Source: Acidobacteriota bacterium (GTDB lineage: Bacteria > Acidobacteriota > Aminicenantia > Aminicenantales > Saccharicenantaceae). From it: 64,000 bases of DNA. The DNA is taken from positions 310,001 to 374,000 of the forward strand of contig JAWSUF010000003.1 in assembly GCA_033549365.1 (NCBI GenBank). Reading direction: 5' to 3'. The translations under genes and the position numbers were made by a program. The notes beneath the pieces are model-generated. The model was not told where the DNA came from and did no database searches. It was given only the letters and a program-made list of their open reading frames with translations. This document shows, one piece after another, positions 17,311-26,800 of this stretch. Within the stretch, counting starts at the first letter, position 1. Each line of letters opens with the position of its first letter.

Positions 17311-20085
17311 TTAGAATGTGAAGCGGACGCCGATCCGCGCCTGGCGCGGCCGCACGACGCCGTAGAGTTGGTGACCTTCCGTGGAAGACCACTCGTCGGC
17401 GAACCAGTCGAAGCCGACGCGCGTCCCCCAGGACGTGATGGTGTCGGCGTTCAAGAGGTTGAAGACATCGAACATAAAGCCGATCCGGTATCTCTCGGCG
17501 ATGGTGACCGTCTTCTCCAGCCTCATGTCAAGGATGCTCCGGAAGGGATAATAGTTGGAGCCCCGGGGTTCAATGCGGACGGTTTCAATGCCGTGCGCGA
17601 GCCGGGGGGTTCGGAGCTGTTTCGTCCAGGTGTATCCCGTGATTCCCTGGTAGCCGATGTTGAGGTTGATTCCCAGCGGGAGAAGGTAGCTGCCCTGGAT
17701 CTTGATCATGTGGGTCGGGTCGTTGCTCAGGTTGCCGTCGGCATTGATCCAGAAGTTCGGGTTCGAGGAGTTGTACCAAGCGCCGCCGAGATCCGCGCCG
17801 AAGGCGTTGTCCAGGGTGCCCCTGGCCTGAGAGTAGACGTAGGAGGCAACCATCTGCCAGCGGTTGGAGAAGCGCTTGTTAAAGGTGAACTGAAGACCTC
17901 GGTATTGACGATAGGGATTGATATCGAAATAGGGAATGCGGGGATCGTTCTTTTCGAGGTTGGTGATCAGGAACTGGTTCTCACCGCGGTTCGTCTGCTG
18001 ATAGACGGTAATGGTCTTGGTGGTTCCGTCGATGTCGGTGTAAGCGACATCCCGCGGCACCCAGTTCGCGACGAGGTCGACCCGGTTTTGGGGGTTTTTC
18101 CAGTCGCGGTGAATGTAGGCGATCCCGACCGAGGTGTCCTTGAAGAGTTCTCTCTCCAGGGCGACCGTGAACTGGTTCATGTGGGGATGCTTGATGTCCG
18201 GATCCAAAACGAAGCGCGTATCGTCATAAACATCCCGGAAGAATTCCACCCACTGTTCGCTTCCGAGATCCCAGTAATAGCCGACGTAGTCGCTGAAGTT
18301 CTCCGCCGGGCTCAGTTGCAAAACGGTTTGGGCCAGCATGGCCTCGGTGAACTGCCCGTAGTGGGCTTTGAGGACCGTGCTCTTGTCGCCCAAGAGGTCG
18401 AAGGTGAAGCCGAGGCGGGGCGCGATGCGGGAATTTGTGTAAACCGCTCCGGAAAGCCCTTCCACGGTGCCTCGCATCTGGGTGGCCCGGAGACCGACGC
18501 TGATGTTGAGCCGGTCACTGACGGCCCAATTGTCCTGAATGAACTGTTCGAACCGGGTGTAGCTCTGCTCGGTGTCGTAGCCCTCATACTGGTAGGCCAG
18601 GTAGGGTCCGGTGTAGCCCCATCCGGTGTAGTTCAGATACCAAGTTGCGTTCGTTCCCGTGTAACCGAACCTGTTTCTGGACGTGGCTGACTCGAATTCG
18701 ACGCCGAACTTGAAGTCGTGGCTGCCCGTGATGAAATCTTCGGCGTAATGGGTCAGGCTGGCATTGGCCTGGTAGCGGGCCCGGTCGGCCTTGTAGAAGT
18801 AGTTGCTGTTTCCGTAGTGGAAGTTGTCGTTGAGGTCCCATATGGCGTTGACGTCCATGCCCATCTCGGGATCCAGATAATAGTAGCCGTCAAAGAAGGC
18901 GCCCTTGACGTCGAAGAAGGTCTTCGGACTGAGGATGTGGGTCAGGTTGAAGCTGCCCACCCAGTCGGGGGACGTCTGCCGGACCGTGGCTTCGGGATCC
19001 CGGTTGGCCGCGGCGCGCCGGTTGATGCCGTTGTAGGTGTCGTTCTCGATGAAGGCGCCGAGGTTCGTCCGCGGAGAGAGCTGGGAGTTCAATTTGAGGA
19101 AAAGCCGGGGCTGTTTGTATTCGACGTCCTCGGGGAAACCCGTGACTTTGGTGAAGGTGTGATACCACTGGGCTCCGGCGAAAAACCACAGCTTGTCCTT
19201 GATGAAGGGACCGCCGAGGTTGAAGGCGGCGTCATAGAGCTTCAAGCCGGGGGGAGTCAGGTTCGGGAAATCGTCCTGGTAGGCGCCCGTGTTGTCGGCC
19301 TGCCAGAAATTCGACTGGAATTTTCCCTCGTCGTCCTTCGTGCCCGCATCCTGGAGAATGCCCGAGAGGTAGCCGGAGAACTCGTTGCCTCCGGACTTCG
19401 TCACCAGGTTGAAGATGACCCCCGTGAAGTTGCCGTACTCGGCCGGAAGGCCAATGCCCATGATCTTGGCTTCCTCGACGATGTTAGGGTCGATGAAGAC
19501 CCAGGCCGAACCGGCCTCGGGGTCCGAGACGTCCACGCCGTCGACCTGGTAGGAAACACCCGTGCTTGCCGTGGCCCCGTAGGCGGCATTCCCTGAAACG
19601 CCCGGCGCCAGGTTAACGATGTCCATGGCGAAGTTGCTGTAGGGGACGTTCTGAAGGATTTCCTTGCTGAGCGTGACCGAGGCCGTTTCCGTAGACCTCA
19701 CGTCCACTGTGGGGGCGACGGCGATGATGGTCACTTCCTCGGTGATCGTGGCGGGCATCATTGTCAGATTGACGTTGATGGTCACCGTGGTGGAAAGGCG
19801 GACGTTCTCTTGGATTGTGGTGGAGAAGCCCGTGAGTTCGGCCCTGATGGCGTAGACGCCGGGAGGCAGGGCGGGAACACGGAATCTGCCGTTGACGTCG
19901 GTGACGACCGATCGGGTTCCCATGAGACTGGGTCCGGAGACCGTCACGGACACGCCGGGCAGGGGGGCCCGTTGCTCATCCATCACCGTGCCCTCGATGG
20001 CTCCCGTCTCCCTGCTCTGGGAGAAAGCCGCCGGGGCGAGGGCGATGAGCAACAACGAGGCCATGAAGATGGCTTTGATTTTCAT
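17311..20085 (-). CDS. TonB-dependent outer-membrane receptor 2
   Basis: The 924-residue receptor has a signal peptide (FMASLLLIALAPAAFSQ), a carboxypeptidase-regulatory-like domain (GAIEGTVMDEQRAPLPGVSVTVSG, about 27-110), a plug (VTKSGGNEFSGYLSG) and a beta barrel ending RIGVRFTF. The ATG at 20085 follows AACAAGGAGG at ideal spacing. An upstream extension to 20235 is AT-rich, non-conserved and overlaps the sigma-54 promoter at 20211-20225. The ligand is unknown. It runs divergently from the second GWxTD operon at 20467 and ends in a strong terminator. As with the other receptors, no SusD homologue, TonB or ExbBD is visible in the window. Confidence 0.93.
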   Translation of the reverse strand: MKIKAIFMASLLLIALAPAAFSQSRETGAIEGTVMDEQRAPLPGVSVTVSGPSLMGTRSVVTDVNGRFRVPALPPGVYAIRAELTGFSTTIQENVRLSTTVTINVNLTMMPATITEEVTIIAVAPTVDVRSTETASVTLSKEILQNVPYSNFAMDIVNLAPGVSGNAAYGATASTGVSYQVDGVDVSDPEAGSAWVFIDPNIVEEAKIMGIGLPAEYGNFTGVIFNLVTKSGGNEFSGYLSGILQDAGTKDDEGKFQSNFWQADNTGAYQDDFPNLTPPGLKLYDAAFNLGGPFIKDKLWFFAGAQWYHTFTKVTGFPEDVEYKQPRLFLKLNSQLSPRTNLGAFIENDTYNGINRRAAANRDPEATVRQTSPDWVGSFNLTHILSPKTFFDVKGAFFDGYYYLDPEMGMDVNAIWDLNDNFHYGNSNYFYKADRARYQANASLTHYAEDFITGSHDFKFGVEFESATSRNRFGYTGTNATWYLNYTGWGYTGPYLAYQYEGYDTEQSYTRFEQFIQDNWAVSDRLNISVGLRATQMRGTVEGLSGAVYTNSRIAPRLGFTFDLLGDKSTVLKAHYGQFTEAMLAQTVLQLSPAENFSDYVGYYWDLGSEQWVEFFRDVYDDTRFVLDPDIKHPHMNQFTVALERELFKDTSVGIAYIHRDWKNPQNRVDLVANWVPRDVAYTDIDGTTKTITVYQQTNRGENQFLITNLEKNDPRIPYFDINPYRQYRGLQFTFNKRFSNRWQMVASYVYSQARGTLDNAFGADLGGAWYNSSNPNFWINADGNLSNDPTHMIKIQGSYLLPLGINLNIGYQGITGYTWTKQLRTPRLAHGIETVRIEPRGSNYYPFRSILDMRLEKTVTIAERYRIGFMFDVFNLLNADTITSWGTRVGFDWFADEWSSTEGHQLYGVVRPRQARIGVRFTF

Positions 20086-20210
20086 CGAACCTCCTTGTTT
20101 GATTGCGATGCTTTGAGATGTGTAATGGTTTTGGCTCAAGGATGGGGATTTAATCGATTTTGCCTCCTTAGTAAAGATTGTTGAATTATAATACATAATA
20201 ATAATAAATA

Positions 20211-20225
20211 GCAAAATATATGCCA
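20211..20225 (-). promoter_or_regulatory. Sigma-54 (-24/-12) promoter of TonB receptor 2
   Basis: On the minus strand TGGCATATATTTTGC (20225-20211) has GG and GC separated by ten bases, matching the sigma-54 pattern. The predicted start is near 20199, giving a leader of about 114 nt. The leader contains an extra TAAGGAGG (20170-20163) far from any start codon. The 20226-20400 stretch is AT-rich and shares an ATCCAAAAAAATG motif (20308-20320) with the region before receptor 1. Confidence 0.78.
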
Positions 20226-20407
20226 GAATGGCCATCGGATGGGAATTTTTTTATCGTGTTGAAAACAATCATGATATACAAAATATTTGTTAATCCGGTG
20301 CGAGTTTATCCAAAAAAATGAATTTTCGTTTCAAAAAACCGCATGATCTTGGAGTTTTGAGAGAGGAACAAACATATGAGGGAAAATCCGGATGTCCGGG
20401 CGGGAAT

Positions 20408-20436
20408 TTGATCGCCGGCCTGCTATTTGATATCCT
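20408..20436 (+). promoter_or_regulatory. Sigma-70-type promoter of the second GWxTD operon
   Basis: TTGATC, a 17-nt spacer and TATCCT predict a start near 20443, 24 nt before the ATG at 20467. An AAGGA sequence lies in the leader. Confidence 0.6.
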
Positions 20437-20466
20437 ATACTTGAGGTTTTCGGCAAGGACACGAGC

Positions 20467-22611
20467 ATGGCTGTTTCAGTAAAACATGTTTTCACCCGGG
20501 CAATCACCTTGACCATAATAACCGCCTTTTTTGCCGCTGCCCCTGTTTCGGCGGCTCTTCCTGAGGCCGGTTCATCGGCCGTGCAGAAAGCGGGTGACCT
20601 GGATCCCCGGCACAAGGAGTGGCTGGGAATCGTCGATCCCATTATCACTCGGGGCGAGCGCGAGGTTTTTCTCAAGTTGCAGACCGACGCCGAACGGGAC
20701 CGATTCATCGATCTTTTCTGGAAACGCCGGGATCCCTATCCCGACACCCGGGACAACGAATTCCGGCAGGAGTATATGAAGAGGGTCCGCTATGCCGACC
20801 TCAACTTCGGCCGTGGAACTCCTAAAAAAGGCCATGAAACCGAGCGCGGCCGGATTTACCTGGCGCTCGGTCCGCCGCTCGAACGTCAGATCTACGCCAC
20901 CCATTCGGCTCTCTGGCCGCTCGAACTCTGGCATTACAAGGGCGAGCCGGAATACGGCCTTCCCCCGTACTTCTACCTGATTTTTTTCCAGCGCGACGGG
21001 CTGGGCGAATACCGGTTGTATTCCCCCGAAGTCGACGGACCCATGAATCTGGTCATTCCGACCATGGTTCAGGGGCCCGTCAACCGGATGACGGCCTTCC
21101 GGACCCTCAAGGAGATCTCGGCGGAACTCAGCGCCGCCTCCCTGTCCTATCTGCCCGGCGAGTCCAACGTCGGGACGACCTCCCTGACATCGGGAAGCAT
21201 CGTCTCGGGAATCTTTGCCCTGGCCGAGAAAAAATATTCCGATGCCTATGCCCGGACATACCTCTTATATAAAGACCACGTCGAAGTCGACTATTCCCAC
21301 AACTATATCGAAAGCAGCGGACGGGTGAACGTCCTTCTCCACGGCGGCCAGCCCTTTCTTCACTGGAGCCTCGAACCGTCGCAGATCAATTTCGCCGAGC
21401 GTGACGGCCGGTATTACGCCGGCTACCAGCTCCTTCTGAAACTCGAAGACCGGGATGGACGGACCCTGTGGGAAAGAGAGGAAGAGATTCCCTTGAGCAT
21501 CACCCCGGCGGAATACGAAAAGCACGGCCGCCGCCGTTTCGCCTTCCAGGATGTGATCCCGGTGATCCCCGGCGAATTCAAGCTGTTTCTCCTTCTCAAG
21601 AACAGGACGACTCGGGATTTTACGTCTTTCGAGGCAACGCTCTCCGTTTCGAAGGAGGGCCGGGAGACGCGCCTCGGCCGCCCCATACTCTATCCGGCCC
21701 GTGAAGCCGTCTCGGCCGGTATGAAAAACGCCCTGCGGGCTTTCACAATTTCCGGCTATCATTACATGGTGAATGCTCGCAACGAATTTCTGCCCGGCGG
21801 CGAGATCGGCTGCCTCGTGCCTTATGCCGCATCCACCGTTTCCGGAGCGTCCGCTCCCGCCGAGGTCCGGCTTGAAATCCGGTCCACGGAAGGTCTGGAG
21901 GAAAAGGTCGTTTTCAGGCTGGACAAAGCCGTAGCTGATGTTCTCAGCCCCGGCGGAGAAGCCCTGGACTTCGGACTCTTGCCGGTCGCCGATCTGAAAC
22001 CGGGCTATTACAGGGTGGACGTCGCCGTGACGGATTCTTCGGGCCGCCGCCTGGCCGCGGAGATAGATGTTTTTATCATTCTGTCCCGGCCGATCGCCGT
22101 CCTGCCCTGGATTTATGCCGCGGTCCATCCGCCTTTTCCCTCGCCTCGCCACCTCCGCGACCTCGGCTCCCAGCATTTCCTGGCCGGAAACTACACAGAG
22201 GCCCGTCGCTTTTTCGAACGGGCACTGGCCTCGGGCGACGATCCCGCCCTGCGGCTTCTTCTGGGTAAAACCCTCTATGCCCTCGGCGATTACCGCGGAT
22301 CGCTCGCCTTGACGATTCCCGTGCACGAAGCGAACGGAGACAGGGAGGCGGCCAAGGTCATCGCCTTAAACTACGCGGCCCTCGAAGAATGGACCGAAGC
22401 CCTGGCCTATCTGGAATTCATCCTGTCCGAGGCCCAGGAAATCGCCGTTTTGAATTTGGCCGCCGAATGTCATCTCCGATTGGGCCGGCCCGAAAAGGCC
22501 CTGCCCCTGCTCCGAAAGTCCCTGTCCCTCCTTCCGTCCCAGCCGGCGATTCAAGATCTTGAGGAAAAGACGAGGAAGAGTCTGGATAAAAAAGAGGAGA
22601 ACCGATCATGA
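20467..22611 (+). CDS. GWxTD-family protein with C-terminal TPR (2)
   Basis: The 714-residue exported protein is homologous along its length to the GWxTD-TPR proteins at 12.5-14.6 and 29-31 kb. It has an N-terminal signal sequence (about 8-29), the family block DPRHKEWLGIVDPIITRGEREVFLKLQTDAERDRFIDLFWKRRDPYPDT (broken here: family residues run from about 46 to 94), and the signature position at 122-126 reads GHETE instead of GWxTD. A beta-rich middle and TPR-like helices from about 565 follow. It is the first gene of a two-gene unit; its stop overlaps the next ATG by four bases. It is divergent from TonB receptor 2. The changed signature suggests a diverged member; function unknown. Confidence 0.85.
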   Translation: MAVSVKHVFTRAITLTIITAFFAAAPVSAALPEAGSSAVQKAGDLDPRHKEWLGIVDPIITRGEREVFLKLQTDAERDRFIDLFWKRRDPYPDTRDNEFRQEYMKRVRYADLNFGRGTPKKGHETERGRIYLALGPPLERQIYATHSALWPLELWHYKGEPEYGLPPYFYLIFFQRDGLGEYRLYSPEVDGPMNLVIPTMVQGPVNRMTAFRTLKEISAELSAASLSYLPGESNVGTTSLTSGSIVSGIFALAEKKYSDAYARTYLLYKDHVEVDYSHNYIESSGRVNVLLHGGQPFLHWSLEPSQINFAERDGRYYAGYQLLLKLEDRDGRTLWEREEEIPLSITPAEYEKHGRRRFAFQDVIPVIPGEFKLFLLLKNRTTRDFTSFEATLSVSKEGRETRLGRPILYPAREAVSAGMKNALRAFTISGYHYMVNARNEFLPGGEIGCLVPYAASTVSGASAPAEVRLEIRSTEGLEEKVVFRLDKAVADVLSPGGEALDFGLLPVADLKPGYYRVDVAVTDSSGRRLAAEIDVFIILSRPIAVLPWIYAAVHPPFPSPRHLRDLGSQHFLAGNYTEARRFFERALASGDDPALRLLLGKTLYALGDYRGSLALTIPVHEANGDREAAKVIALNYAALEEWTEALAYLEFILSEAQEIAVLNLAAECHLRLGRPEKALPLLRKSLSLLPSQPAIQDLEEKTRKSLDKKEENRS

Positions 22612-23519
22612 AAAAAACAGCGCTGTGTCTTGCCTTAGCCCTCCTGATGATGTCCGGGCTTCAGGCCCAATTCCAGGGGAGAATCGACGGCGTGGTCACG
22701 GACGATGCCGGAAAACCGATCGACAGGGTCCGGGTGACCATCGTCTCCCAGCGGACGGCCTCGATCCAGTTCGAGGTCATAACCGATCGCCAGGGCCGTT
22801 TCCGCCAGGTCGGGCTTCATCCCGGCTACTACCAGGTGAGCTTTGTCAAAGACGGTTTTATGCTGTCGTCGACCGAGGTCCGGGTGAGCGTCGCCGGAGA
22901 GGAACGACTGGTTGTGACCCTGCATGCCGCCGAGCAGGTTCTCCTCAAGAGTCTGTCCGAGGCGGACGGTCTCTTCCTCAAAGGCAACAAACTTTATGCG
23001 GACAAGAAATTCGCGGAAGCCGCCGCCGTCTATGAAAAAGCCGTCTCTCTCAGTGCGGAGCATTGGGGCTATCATCTCAATCTCGGACTCGCTTATAAGA
23101 AATTGGACCGTCCCGAAGACGCCATGTGCGCTTTCCGCAGGGCCCTCGAACTCAACCCGAAGAGCTACAGCGCCAACAAGGAATTGGGCGAGATGCTGGC
23201 CCTCGGCGGGGATTTCGAGGCGGCCAAATCCTATTATGAAAAGGCCGTGGAGCTCAGCCCGGACGATCCCGACGCCCACTACAATCTGGGCGCCTGTCTG
23301 GTCAACACCGGAGAGTCCGAACAGGCTCTGGAGCATTTTCTCAAGACCATTGAACTCGATCCCCAATACGCCGACGCCTACTACCGGGCCGGAACGGCCC
23401 TCATCGGCCTGAATCGGATCGAGGATGCGATCGCCAACCTGGAGAAGTTTCTCGAGGTCGCACCCGACCACGCCCAGGCCGGGATCGCCCGCCAAATTCT
23501 CCAGGCGATCAAAAAATAA
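22608..23519 (+). CDS. Exported carboxypeptidase-regulatory-like / TPR protein (2)
   Basis: The 303-residue protein has a signal peptide (MKKTALCLALALLMMSGLQAQ), a carboxypeptidase-regulatory-like domain (GRIDGVVTDDAGKPIDRVRVTIV, about 24-110) and at least five TPRs (from about 120; for example AMCAFRRALELNPKSYSANKE). It is translationally coupled to the GWxTD-TPR gene by an ATGA overlap. It has the same architecture as the proteins at 10.5 and 27.1 kb. A scaffold role in the periplasm with the GWxTD partner is inferred from this constant pairing. Downstream, about 120 nt separate it from the sigma-54 promoter of TonB receptor 3. Confidence 0.85.
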   Translation: MKKTALCLALALLMMSGLQAQFQGRIDGVVTDDAGKPIDRVRVTIVSQRTASIQFEVITDRQGRFRQVGLHPGYYQVSFVKDGFMLSSTEVRVSVAGEERLVVTLHAAEQVLLKSLSEADGLFLKGNKLYADKKFAEAAAVYEKAVSLSAEHWGYHLNLGLAYKKLDRPEDAMCAFRRALELNPKSYSANKELGEMLALGGDFEAAKSYYEKAVELSPDDPDAHYNLGACLVNTGESEQALEHFLKTIELDPQYADAYYRAGTALIGLNRIEDAIANLEKFLEVAPDHAQAGIARQILQAIKK

Positions 23520-23642
23520 TATCCAATTTTTTGAATAGACATCCAATATATCGAACGGTCAAGCTTGTAAAATCAGCGGCTTCTAACCGGAAAATCCCTG
23601 TATCTCGTTGATAGAATTCTGTTTAACAAATGCTTTTTTAAC

Positions 23643-23657
23643 TGGCACGGAATTTGC
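23643..23657 (+). promoter_or_regulatory. Sigma-54 (-24/-12) promoter of TonB receptor 3
   Basis: TGGCACGGAATTTGC is identical over 15 bases to the promoter before receptor 1, with GG at 23644-23645 and GC at 23656-23657. The predicted start near 23669 leaves a leader of about 140 nt. That leader contains an orphan perfect Shine-Dalgarno sequence TAAGGAGGTGA (23693-23703), an 8-bp hairpin (GGAGCGAA/TTCGCTCC, about 23741-23761) and a CCCC/GGGG hairpin before the true ribosome site. Confidence 0.9.
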
Positions 23658-23809
23658 ATAATATTATAGCCAATGAGAAAGACATCTATAGATAAGGAGG
23701 TGAGAAACGGAAGAGGATTTCATCTTTTATCGAGAGGTCGGAGCGAAGGATTTCGCTCCAGGGCAATGGTAACAGCCCCTGACAAGGGGTTTCCAAAGGA
23801 GGAAAAAGA

Positions 23810-26800
23810 GTGCGAAAAGCTTTAATTGCTCTTTGCGTGCTGCTCCTTTCCGTATCCGCGTTCGCTCAGACGCGAACCGGTAACATTTACGGAAAGGTCG
23901 TCGATCCCGAAGGGAACGCGCTCCCCGGGGTCTCGGTCACGCTGACGGGCCAGTTTACGTCCCAGCAAACAGCGGTGACCAATGTGGAAGGAAACTTCCG
24001 CTTCCTGTCCCTTCCCCCGGCCAATGACTATGCCATCAGAATGGAGCTGTCCGGCTTCCGGAGCTCGATCGAGGAAGGCGTCGTCGTGGTCGTCGGCGGA
24101 AACACCAACCTGACCCTGACGCTCGCCCCCGGTGCGCTGGAGGAAGAGATCACGGTCACGGCGGTTACCCCCATGGTGGACTCGAAGTCGACCTCGGTGG
24201 GCACGAACGTCACGCAGGACATCCTGCAGTCGCTGCCGACGGCGCGCGACCCCTGGGTCATCCTGCAGATGGCTCCGTCCATCATCACCGACCGTGAAAA
24301 CGTCGGCGGCAACGAGTCCGGCCAGCAGTCGAGCTACGTCGCCCGCGGCGCCTCGAACTACAACAACAACGTCTGGTCGATGGACGGCGTCGTCATCACC
24401 GACCCGGCGGCCATCGGCGCCTCGCCCAGCTACTACGACTTCGACGCCTTCGAAGAGATGCAGATCATCGTCGGCGGCGCGGACGTCACCGTGCAGACGG
24501 GCGGCATCGCCATGAACATGGTCACCCGCCGCGGCGGAAACCGGATCACCTTTGGCGGCCGTTTCTACGTCACGGACGAGAAGTTCCAGGCCCTGAAGGA
24601 AGACGAAGTCGCCAAGATCAAGGAAAAAGAGCCTCTCTTCCGGGGCGTCAATAAGATCAACCGGAACAAGGACTACGGCTTCAACATTGGTCTTCCGCTG
24701 ATCAAGGATCGCGCCTGGTTCTGGGCCTCCTACGGCGAACAGGACATCAAGACGACGACGATCTTCGGAACGCCCGATGACACCCTCCTCCAGAACTACG
24801 CGGCCAAGCTGAACATCCAGCCCATCCCGCAGAACCGGATCGAGGTTTTCTTCCACATCGGCGCCAAGAACAAGTTTGGCCGGTCCACGTCGGCTTCGAA
24901 CCCCGAAGGCCTCTACCAGGGCGGCCGCTACTACTTCGGAAGCCCTGTCGTCAAGATTCAGGACGAGCACATGTTCGGCGACAGCCTGTTCGTGTCGCTG
25001 AAGTACAACTGGTACGACGCCGGGTTCAACCTGACTCCGATGACCGACCGCCAGTTCAACCAGGTCCCGATCTGGGACGTCACCGATCAGCGCTACTATG
25101 GTTCGCAGGCCAGCCGCTACTATGTCGAGCGGCCGGTCACCCAGTACAACGCCCTGATCAACTACTTCAACGACAACCTGTTCGGCGCCAGCCACGACGT
25201 CAAGCTGGGTGTCGAATACGCCGACCGGAACCAGTACGTCGAATCCGTCTGGTCCGGAAACATGAGGCGTTACCGCAGATACAACACCCCGCAGATCGAT
25301 CTTACGGGCGACGGCAACCGCAATGTCCCCGGAGCGAGCTGGAACTACTTCTCGTTCTGGCGGGGCTACTTCCGCGACCAGAACGTCAAGGCTCTGTCCG
25401 TCTTCGGTCAGGACACGATCAGCGTCGGCCGTTTCAACATTCTCCTCGGCCTGCGCTGGGACCAGCAGACTCCTTCGCTGAACCCCTTCAGCGTCCGCTC
25501 GCTCAATAACGAAAACGGAGCCGTGGACAAACTCATGACCCCCCAGACCGCGACCGCTCTTGAAGCGCTTCTCCCCGCCCTCGATATTCCCCAACAGAAT
25601 CACTACTACACGGACGGCAGCAAGTACATGTGGTCCATCTTCTCGCCTCGCATCGGCCTGACCTGGGATGCGACCGGCGACGGCAAGACGCTCGTCAAGC
25701 TGTCCGCCGCGACCTACGGCGACTACATGGGCACGGGCTGGGCCGACTATGCCACCCCGGGCGGCGCCTCGGGCTGGATGGACATGTGGTGGAACGACGT
25801 CAACGGCAACGGCATGATGGATCTCAATGAGCTCTTCTGGCTGAACCGCCGCGGTTTGGTCGGAGGCACGCTCTATTCGCCGTACCGTCTCTTCAACGAC
25901 GCCGGGCAGTTTGCCGGCAACTGGGATGATGCGGCCGGCCTCTACTGGGGCGGCTACGATTACCTCAATCCCGGCAAAACCACCGCTCCTCTCAGACAGT
26001 CGAACCCCAATCACGGCTCCACCCGCACCTCCGAAGTCATGCTGACCGTCGAGCGGGAACTCTTCCAGGACTTCGCCATGTCGGCTGTCGGAACCTACCG
26101 CAAGTACGATCAGTTCAATTGGAATCTCAAGATCTGGAAAGACGCCGCCGGGAACACGATCCTGACGGAAGATCAGTCCATGTATCTCTCGGCCGGACGT
26201 CCGCCGGCCACGATCCCCGGCATCGGCGACACCAAGGAAGCCAAGAATCACGACTGGTATTACGCGAACGCAACCTACACCACCTACTCCGCCTACTCCG
26301 AACGGATGGAACGGCCCGACTACAACATGGATTACATCGGCTTCGACATCCTGCTCAACAAGCGGCTCTCCAACAAATGGATGGCCAACGCCAACTTCAC
26401 CTGGCAGGCCCAGGCCCAGAAATTCGGCTCCAAGGGTTACATGAACCCGACCAACCTGTGGGCCTATGAAGGCCAGCCGCAGGCGGCCTACGTCGGCGGC
26501 GCTTCCGGAAAGATCAACCAGCACATCTATTCCCGCTGGATGTTCAAGGCCTCCGGTCTCTACCAGCTCCCCTACGACATCAATGTTTCCGGAACCTTCA
26601 ACATGCGCGAAGGCTGGGTTATGGACGAATACTTCGCCTTCTACAACTACACCCTGCCCAACCCGCTGTCCCAGTCCGCCAACCTGCGGATGAATGAATT
26701 CGGCACCAACCGCCTGCCCCTCTTCTACAATCTGGGGATGCGCGTCGAAAAGATGCTCCGCATCGGCGACACCGGCCGGATCTATGTCATGGCCGACATC

